A stretch of 64,000 nt of DNA from contig NZ_QNHG01000006.1 of assembly GCF_003290025.1 (NCBI RefSeq), positions 128,260 through 192,259 on the forward strand, in the 5' to 3' direction. Shown here in pieces: positions 58,594-64,000 of this stretch. Each line of letters starts with the position of its first letter. The stretch's first letter is position 1. The notes under the pieces are model-generated. The model had not been told where the DNA came from and did no database searches. It worked only from the letters and a program-made list of their open reading frames with translations. The stretch comes from Pseudogemmobacter bohemicus (GTDB lineage Bacteria > Pseudomonadota > Alphaproteobacteria > Rhodobacterales > Rhodobacteraceae). The position numbers were made by a program, and so were the translations under genes.

Positions 58594-60351
58594 ATGTCCG
58601 AGAAGCCCGCTCCGTTCAAGCCAGCGCCGTGGCCCCGCAAGCTCCGCTCGACCCATTGGTATAGCGGCACCTCGCGCGATACGATCTACCATCGCGGCTG
58701 GATGAAGAACCAGGGCTATCCGCATGATCTGTTCGATGGTCGCCCGATCATCGGCATTATGAACACCTGGTCCGACCTGACGCCCTGCAATGGTCATCTG
58801 CGCGACCTTGCGGAAAAGGTGAAGGCGGGGATCTGGGAAGCCGGCGGCTTCCCGGTCGAGGTGCCGGTGTTTTCTGCATCCGAGAACACCTTCCGCCCGA
58901 CCGCGATGATGTATCGCAACATCGCCGCCATGGCGGTCGAGGAACAGATGCGCGGCCAGCCGATTGACGGCGCCGTGCTGCTGGTCGGTTGCGACAAGAC
59001 CACGCCGTCCCTCCTGATGGGCGCGGCCTCGACCGACATCCCCTCGATCGTGGTGACCGGCGGGCCGATGCTGAACGGCTATTTCCGGGGCGAGCGGGTG
59101 GGCTCGGGCACCCATCTGTGGAAATTCTCGGAAGCCGTGAAGGCGGGCGAGATGACCCAGGAGGATTTCCTTGAGGCCGAGGCCTCGATGAGCCGCTCGA
59201 CCGGCACATGCAATACGATGGGCACGGCCTCGACGATGGCCTCGATGGCCGAGGCGCTTGGCATGGCTTTGTCGGGGAATGCCGCGATCCCGGCGGTGGA
59301 CAGTCGCCGCCGCGTCATGGCGCAGATGTCAGGGCGGCGGATCGTCCAGATGGTCAAGGACGACCTGAAACCCTCGGATATTATGACGAAACAGGCGTTT
59401 GAAAACGCGATCCGCACCAATGGCGCGATTGGCGGCTCGACCAATGCTGTCGTGCATATGCTGGCAATTGCGGGCCGGGTGGGGATCGACCTGACGCTGG
59501 ATGACTGGGACCGCTGCGGGCGCGATGTGGCGACCATCGTGAACCTGATGCCCTCGGGCAAGTTCCTGATGGAAGAGTTCTTCTATGCCGGTGGTCTGCC
59601 GGTGGTGCTGAAACGTCTGGGCGAGGCCGGGAAGCTGCATAAGGACGCGCTGACCGTCTCGGGTGAGACGATCTGGGACGAGGTCAAAGACGTTCGCAAC
59701 TGGAACGAAGACGTGATCCTGCCCGCCGACAAACCGCTGACCGCGCAGGGCGGTATTGCGGTCGTGAAGGGCAATCTGGCCCCCAAAGGCGCGGTGCTGA
59801 AGCCTTCGGCGGCCAGCGCGCATCTTCTGACCCATCGCGGTCGCGCCGTGGTGTTTGAAGACATCGACGACTACAAGGCGAAGATCAATGACGAGGCGCT
59901 CGACATTGACGAGACCTGTGTGATGGTGATGAAGAATTGCGGCCCGAAAGGCTATCCGGGCATGGCAGAGGTTGGCAATATGGGCCTGCCGCCCAAGGTT
60001 CTGCGCAAGGGGATCACCGATATGGTGCGGATCTCCGACGCACGGATGTCGGGGACGGCCTATGGCACCGTGGTGCTGCATACCTCGCCCGAGGCGGCGG
60101 CGGGGGGGCCGCTGGCGGTGGTGCGGGATGGCGATATGATCTCGCTTGATGTCCCGAACCGGTCGCTGGTGCTGGAGATTTCCGACGAGGAACTGGCGGC
60201 GCGGCTTGCGGAATGGACGCCTCCGGCAGAGCGCCCGGCCTCGGGCTATGCCTGGCTGCATCACACCCATGTCGGCGGCGCGGATACCGGCGCGGATCTC
60301 GATTTCCTGAAAGGCTGCCGGGGCCGCGATGTGGGTAAGGACAGCCATTGA
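58594..60351 (+). CDS. L-arabonate/galactonate-type dehydratase (IlvD/Edd family)
   Basis: 585 residues, the length of sugar-acid dehydratases (about 580), shorter than 6-phosphogluconate dehydratase. Fe-S and active-site Cys lie in CDKTTPSLLMGA, STGTCNTMGTAS and KNCGPKGYPGMAE; the N-terminus HWYSGTSRDTIYHRGWMKNQ is typical of L-arabonate dehydratase. It removes water from L-arabonate (or D-galactonate/fuconate) to give a 2-keto-3-deoxy acid. Overlaps the next gene, the sugar 1-dehydrogenase, by one base. Confidence 0.88.
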   Translation: MSEKPAPFKPAPWPRKLRSTHWYSGTSRDTIYHRGWMKNQGYPHDLFDGRPIIGIMNTWSDLTPCNGHLRDLAEKVKAGIWEAGGFPVEVPVFSASENTFRPTAMMYRNIAAMAVEEQMRGQPIDGAVLLVGCDKTTPSLLMGAASTDIPSIVVTGGPMLNGYFRGERVGSGTHLWKFSEAVKAGEMTQEDFLEAEASMSRSTGTCNTMGTASTMASMAEALGMALSGNAAIPAVDSRRRVMAQMSGRRIVQMVKDDLKPSDIMTKQAFENAIRTNGAIGGSTNAVVHMLAIAGRVGIDLTLDDWDRCGRDVATIVNLMPSGKFLMEEFFYAGGLPVVLKRLGEAGKLHKDALTVSGETIWDEVKDVRNWNEDVILPADKPLTAQGGIAVVKGNLAPKGAVLKPSAASAHLLTHRGRAVVFEDIDDYKAKINDEALDIDETCVMVMKNCGPKGYPGMAEVGNMGLPPKVLRKGITDMVRISDARMSGTAYGTVVLHTSPEAAAGGPLAVVRDGDMISLDVPNRSLVLEISDEELAARLAEWTPPAERPASGYAWLHHTHVGGADTGADLDFLKGCRGRDVGKDSH

Positions 60352-61262
60352 TGAAAGTCGCACTCGTCGGCATCGGAAAGATCGCGCTTGACCAGCATGT
60401 GCCGGCGCTGAACGCGAGCGCCGACTGGGAGCTGGCGGCGACGGTCTCGCGTTCGGGCACGGTTCCGGGTGTCGCGGCGTTCACGCGCATCGAAGACATG
60501 CTGGCGGCGCGGCCCGATATTGAGGTCGTCTCGCTGGCCCTGCCGCCGGTGCCGCGCTTTTCTGCCGCAGAGGCGGCGCTGAAAGCCGGGCGGCATGTGA
60601 TGCTGGAAAAGCCGCCTGGCGCCAGCCTCGCTGAGGTGCATGCGCTGGAGGCGCTGGCGCGGGAAAAGGGTGTCACGCTCTACACCACCTGGCATTCGCG
60701 CGAGGCCGAGGCGGTGGCAGCGGCGAAGGCCTGGCTTGCGGGTAAGGTCGTGAAATCCGGCCATATCACCTGGCGCGAGGATGTCCGCAAATGGCATCCG
60801 GGCCAGGACTGGATTTTCGAGGCGGGCGGTATGGGGGTGTTTGATCCCGGCATCAATGCGCTCTCGATCCTGACCGAAATCCTGCCGGTTCCGCTGCATC
60901 TGACCGGCGCCGAGCTGGACTTCCCCGCCAACCGCCAGGCCCCGATTGCCGCGCGGCTGCGTTTCGCGCAAGGCATCACCGCGGATTTCGATTTCCGCCA
61001 GGAAGGCCCGCAGACCTGGGATATGGAATTTGCCACCGATGCGGGCGGCATCGCGCTGCGGATGGGTGGCAACCTGCTGGAGATCAACGGAAAACCAGCC
61101 GGCGGCGAGAATACGATCATGGGCGAATATCCGGCGCTTTATGCACGGATGGCGGCCCTTGTGCGGGCGGGCGGCAGGGATGTCGATCTGCGCCCGATGG
61201 TGCTGGTGGCCGATGCCTTCACGCTGGGGCAGCGCGTTACCGTTGCGCCTTTCGAATTCTGA
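60351..61262 (+). CDS. L-arabinose/D-galactose 1-dehydrogenase (Gfo/Idh/MocA family)
   Basis: 303 residues from the ATG at 60351, which places the Rossmann strand (VALVGIGKIALDQHVPAL) at the N-terminus. Further pattern: MLEKPPGASLAEV (Glu-Lys-Pro), FATWHSR-type TTWHSREAEAV, WREDVRKWHPGQDWIFEAGG, and FDPGINALSI. These follow the Azospirillum-type L-arabinose 1-dehydrogenase as I remember it. It oxidises the aldose to its lactone in the first step. A lactonase gene is not evident in this window. Confidence 0.88.
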   Translation: MKVALVGIGKIALDQHVPALNASADWELAATVSRSGTVPGVAAFTRIEDMLAARPDIEVVSLALPPVPRFSAAEAALKAGRHVMLEKPPGASLAEVHALEALAREKGVTLYTTWHSREAEAVAAAKAWLAGKVVKSGHITWREDVRKWHPGQDWIFEAGGMGVFDPGINALSILTEILPVPLHLTGAELDFPANRQAPIAARLRFAQGITADFDFRQEGPQTWDMEFATDAGGIALRMGGNLLEINGKPAGGENTIMGEYPALYARMAALVRAGGRDVDLRPMVLVADAFTLGQRVTVAPFEF

Positions 61263-61355
61263 GCCCGGCAGGGCCAGGACCTGGATCCGGGGTGACAACC
61301 CCGGTGACGACCACGGCCGGAAGAGGACCGGCCAGAACCCTTGAGGGAGGAAAAC
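61263..61355 (+). promoter_or_regulatory. Spacer with two GC hairpins before the ytfQ-like gene
   Basis: 93 bases. CGGGG-TGACAA-CCCCG (about 61290-61305) and GGCCGG-AAGAGGA-CCGGCC (about 61315-61333) can each fold. A strong GAGGGAGGAAAA ribosome site precedes the ATG at 61356. The ytfQ-like operon may start here or be read through. Confidence 0.4.
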
Positions 61356-62315
61356 ATGACCATCAGAACTTTGCTGGCAGGTGCTGCCATTGTTGCACTC
61401 GGAGCCGGGGCCGCTGCGGCGCAGGACAAGGTGATCGGCTTTTCGCAAATCGGTTCGGAATCGGGCTGGCGCGCAGCCGAGACCTCGCTGACCAAATCGC
61501 AATCGGAAGAGCGCGGCTACCAGCTGCAATTCTCGGATGCGCAGCAAAAGCAGGAAAACCAGATCGCGGCTTTGCGCTCGTTCATCGCGCAAGGCGTTGA
61601 CGCGATCCTGATCGCGCCGGTTGTGGCGACCGGCTGGGACGCTGTGCTGCAAGAGGCGAAAGAGGCCGAGATCCCGGTCGTGCTGCTGGACCGTATGGTT
61701 GACAGCGACCCGTCGCTTTACCTGACCGCCGTGGGCTCGAACCTGGTGCATGAGGGCGAAGTGGCCGGCAAATGGCTCGCCGAGACCGTTGGCGACAGGG
61801 AGTGCCGCATTGTCGAATTGCAGGGGACGACGGGGTCTTCGCCCGCCATCGACCGCAAGAAAGGGTTCGAGCAGGGCATCGCCGGCTATGACAACCTGAA
61901 GATCGTGCAAAGCCAGACCGGTGACTTCACCCGCAGCCTTGGCAAGGAAGTCATGGAAAGCTTCCTCCAGGCCGAGAATGGCGGCAAGGATATCTGCGCG
62001 CTTTACGCCCATAATGACGATATGGCGGTCGGCGCGATCCAGGCGATCAAGGAAGCCGGCCTGAAGCCCGGCACCGATATCCTGGTGGTCTCGATCGACG
62101 CGGTGCCGGATATCTTCAAGGCGATGGCCGATGGCGAGGCCAATGCGACGGTCGAACTGACCCCGAATATGGCAGGCCCGGCCTATGACGCGCTGGAAGC
62201 CTATTGGAAAGACGGCACCGAGCCGGCCAAATTCATCCAGACCGAGTCGAAGCTTTACACCCAGTCGGATGATCCGGCCGGTCAGTACGAAGCCCGCAAA
62301 GATCTCGGTTACTGA
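61356..62315 (+). CDS. ytfQ: Galactofuranose-type ABC substrate-binding protein (YtfQ-like)
   Basis: 319 residues from the ATG at 61356 (strong ribosome site; an ATG at 61341 would lack one). Signal peptide ends near AAAQD. YtfQ pattern: VIGFSQIGSESGWRAAETSL, GVDAILIAPVVATGWDAVLQ, VVLLDRMV, GTTGSSPAIDRKKGFEQGI, SIDAVPDIFKAMADGEANAT. YtfQ-type proteins bind galactofuranose and arabinofuranose, fitting the arabinose/galactose genes upstream. Two hairpins follow. Confidence 0.9.
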   Translation: MTIRTLLAGAAIVALGAGAAAAQDKVIGFSQIGSESGWRAAETSLTKSQSEERGYQLQFSDAQQKQENQIAALRSFIAQGVDAILIAPVVATGWDAVLQEAKEAEIPVVLLDRMVDSDPSLYLTAVGSNLVHEGEVAGKWLAETVGDRECRIVELQGTTGSSPAIDRKKGFEQGIAGYDNLKIVQSQTGDFTRSLGKEVMESFLQAENGGKDICALYAHNDDMAVGAIQAIKEAGLKPGTDILVVSIDAVPDIFKAMADGEANATVELTPNMAGPAYDALEAYWKDGTEPAKFIQTESKLYTQSDDPAGQYEARKDLGY

Positions 62316-62323
62316 GTGATGAC

Positions 62324-62354
62324 GGCGGCAGGCTGTGATTACCTGCCGCCTTTT
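62324..62354 (+). terminator. Attenuator-like hairpin with T run after ytfQ
   Basis: GGCGGCAGG (62324-62332) pairs perfectly with CCTGCCGCC (62342-62350) and is followed by TTTT. A second perfect hairpin CGCAGGC-TTT-GCCTGCG follows at 62360-62376. Together they should reduce readthrough into the ATPase gene, the usual excess of binding protein. Confidence 0.7.
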
Positions 62355-62397
62355 ATCCGCGCAGGCTTTGCCTGCGAGGCGCGGGGGGGCCTGAACG

Positions 62398-63891
62398 ATG
62401 TTGCTTTCCATCCGGTCGCTGACCAAGACTTTCCCCGGCACCAAAGCGCTGGACGGGGTGAATTTCGACCTGCGCGCGGGTGAGGTCCATGCGCTGCTGG
62501 GCGAGAACGGCGCCGGTAAATCGACGCTGATCAAATGCCTGACCGGCGCCTATAGCCGCGATGCCGGCACCGTCACGCTGGACGGCGCGGAAATCGCGCC
62601 GCGCTCGACCGTCGAGGCGCAGGATCTGGGCATCGGCACCGTCTATCAGGAGGTCAACCTGCTGCCCAATCTGACTGTGGCGCAGAACCTTCTCTTCGGG
62701 CGTGAGCCGGGGCGCTTTGGCCTGATCTCGTCGCGCGCGATGCGGGCGGAGGCTAAGGCGCTGCTGGCGCAATACGGGCTTGATCTGAATGTCGACCGCG
62801 ATCTGGGCTCTTATTCGGTGGCGATCCGCCAGATCATCGCGATTGCCCGCGCAGTGTCGCTGTCGGGCAAGGTGCTGATCCTCGACGAGCCGACCGCCAG
62901 CCTTGATGCCGCCGAGGTGCGGATGGTGTTCGACGTGGTGCGCTCGCTGCGGGAGCGTGGCCTCGGGATCATTTTCGTGTCGCATTTCCTCGATCAGGTG
63001 TTTGACCTGACCGACCGCGTCACCGTTTTGCGCAATGGCCAATATGTGACGACCGAAGACACGGCCAGCCTGAACCGGGTGAAGCTGATCGAACATATGC
63101 TGGGCCGGACCTTGCAGGATGAGGTGCTGCATTCGCGCCCGGCGGATCGCGGCCCGCGTCCGGAAATGCTGTCTTTTCAGGGCTTTGGCCGTCGCGGCGC
63201 CGTAGAGCCCTTTGATCTGGTCGTGGGCGAGGGCGAGGTGGTCGGCCTTGCCGGTCTGCTGGGGTCAGGGCGCAGTGAAAGCGCCGAGGCGCTGTTCGGG
63301 CTGAAACCCGCGACGGGCGGAGAGGCGAAGGATCAGGCGGGGAAACTGGATCTGTCCTCGCCCGCCCGCGCCATTGCGGCGGGCTTTGGCTTTGCGCCCG
63401 AGGATCGCAAGACCGATGGCATCATCGCCGATCTCTCGATCCGCGAGAATATCATTCTGGGCCTCCAGGCAAGGCGCGGCTGGGCACGGCCCATCGCGCG
63501 GGCGGAACAGAACCGCATCGCCGACGATTATATCAAACGGCTCGATATCCGCACCTCGGGGCGCGAGAAACGGATTGGCGACCTTTCGGGCGGCAATCAG
63601 CAAAAGGCGGTGCTGGCGCGCTGGCTGGCGATGAATCCGCGCTTTCTGATTCTGGATGAGCCGACGCGCGGCATTGATGTCGGCGCCCATGCCGAGATCC
63701 TGCATCTGGTCCATGAGCTGGTCGCCAAAGGCATGTCGCTGCTGGTGATCTCATCCGAGCTGGATGAACTGGTGGCGGTGGCGGACCGGGTGATCGTCTT
63801 GCGCGACCGCCGCCATATCGCGGAACTCACAGGCGAGGCCGTCTCGGGTGAGCGCATCATGCGCGCCATCGCAGGCGGGGAGGGGGGCTGA
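62398..63891 (+). CDS. ytfR: Galactofuranose-type ABC ATPase (YtfR-like)
   Basis: 497 residues, two nucleotide-binding domains. Domain 1: [50 protein letters not shown]. Domain 2: [50 protein letters not shown]. Matches YtfR/MglA-type ATPases. Its stop shares a base with the start of the permease gene (TGATG). Confidence 0.9.
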   Translation: MLLSIRSLTKTFPGTKALDGVNFDLRAGEVHALLGENGAGKSTLIKCLTGAYSRDAGTVTLDGAEIAPRSTVEAQDLGIGTVYQEVNLLPNLTVAQNLLFGREPGRFGLISSRAMRAEAKALLAQYGLDLNVDRDLGSYSVAIRQIIAIARAVSLSGKVLILDEPTASLDAAEVRMVFDVVRSLRERGLGIIFVSHFLDQVFDLTDRVTVLRNGQYVTTEDTASLNRVKLIEHMLGRTLQDEVLHSRPADRGPRPEMLSFQGFGRRGAVEPFDLVVGEGEVVGLAGLLGSGRSESAEALFGLKPATGGEAKDQAGKLDLSSPARAIAAGFGFAPEDRKTDGIIADLSIRENIILGLQARRGWARPIARAEQNRIADDYIKRLDIRTSGREKRIGDLSGGNQQKAVLARWLAMNPRFLILDEPTRGIDVGAHAEILHLVHELVAKGMSLLVISSELDELVAVADRVIVLRDRRHIAELTGEAVSGERIMRAIAGGEGG

Positions 63892-64000
63892 TGCCGGATC
63901 TGTTGAAACGTATCGCACCGCAGCTGATTGCGCTGGCAGCCCTGGTGGCGCTGGTTTCGGTGTTCTATCCGGGGTTCCTGTCGGTCAGCTATAATGACGG
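63891..64000 (+). CDS. ytfT: Galactofuranose-type ABC permease, start only (YtfT-like)
   Basis: The ATG at 63891 opens a frame that stays open to the window end (about 36 residues). It begins with a short cytoplasmic stretch and a first membrane helix (LIALAALVALVSVFYPGF), as CUT2 permeases do. The name rests mostly on its place after the ytfQ- and ytfR-like genes. Confidence 0.75.
   Translation, partial: MPDLLKRIAPQLIALAALVALVSVFYPGFLSVSYND

Noticed and set aside
60261-62534. Minus-strand frame of 757 codons
   Set aside because: Antisense of the dehydrogenase and ytfQ-like genes, which have clear motifs.
1-64000. CRISPR array, rRNA genes or intact insertion sequence
   Set aside because: No regularly spaced repeats, no rRNA-like stretch and no complete transposase with terminal repeats were seen.

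Overview
The window is high-GC alphaproteobacterial DNA, most likely from a Rhodobacterales (Paracoccus/Rhodobacter-type) genome. It comes from a repABC replicon, meaning a large plasmid or chromid. Evidence for this is the repA-repB-repC order at 5.6-9.2 kb, a small antisense RNA with its own terminator between repB and repC, an AT-rich repeat patch inside repC (candidate oriV) and a perfect 16-bp parS-type palindrome directly after repC. A tRNA-Ser(GGA) gene lies 0.6 kb beyond repC, which raises the question of whether the replicon is a chromid. All family names rest on motif recognition and memory; no database search was possible.

Layout. (1) 0-5.2 kb, minus strand: a secreted VWA/SH3 protein, an ABC ATPase plus FtsX-like permease, and the start of a secreted formylglycine-generating-enzyme-like (SUMF1) protein that runs off the left edge. 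(2) 5.2-9.3 kb: the repABC module. (3) 9.3-13.96 kb: a decayed island after the tRNA, with excisionase and integrase remnants, a RelE/StbE toxin-antitoxin pair with an operator placed inside its promoter, a gene broken by one base in a G run, and a small-terminase-like gene. (4) 13.9-29.0 kb: a catabolic cluster read outward from 22.2-22.4 kb. The leftward genes encode a PcaC-like protein, an HpaB-type flavin monooxygenase, a SnoaL-like protein, two amidases, a flavin reductase, a NicX-type 2,5-dihydroxypyridine dioxygenase and a GMC oxidase. The rightward genes encode a metallo-beta-lactamase-fold lactonase, an SDR, a truncated beta-hydroxyacid dehydrogenase, an MmgE/PrpD protein and a pyridoxamine-pyruvate aminotransferase, followed by a GntR regulator; a second SDR faces it. 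This looks like degradation of vitamin B6 or a related pyridine by a mixed route. (5) 29.3-34.6 kb: a BMP/nucleoside-type ABC importer. (6) 34.6-45.2 kb: a polyamine-type ABC importer flanked by two paralogous UGT-like glycosyltransferases, with an epimerase, twin cupins, an aldehyde dehydrogenase and a GntR protein with two winged-helix segments. (7) 45.4-52.6 kb: a second BMP-type importer operon containing an amidase and a cytosine-deaminase-like amidohydrolase. (8) 52.6-64 kb: a gbpR-chvE-gguABC locus with an L-arabonate-type dehydratase and an arabinose/galactose 1-dehydrogenase, followed by a ytfQRT-type sugar importer cut by the right edge.

Working together: from about 30 kb to the right edge the replicon carries five ABC importers, each beside enzymes that fit its likely substrate (pyridine or nucleoside-like compounds, polyamine-like compounds, aldoses). 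It reads as a nutrient-scavenging plasmid. The part most likely to be undescribed is the 13.9-29 kb pyridine/B6 cluster, where upper-pathway vitamin B6 enzymes sit with NicX- and HpaB-type ring-processing enzymes and share candidate operator half-sites in three intergenic regions. The glycosyltransferase/cupin/polyamine-transporter cluster is the second candidate.
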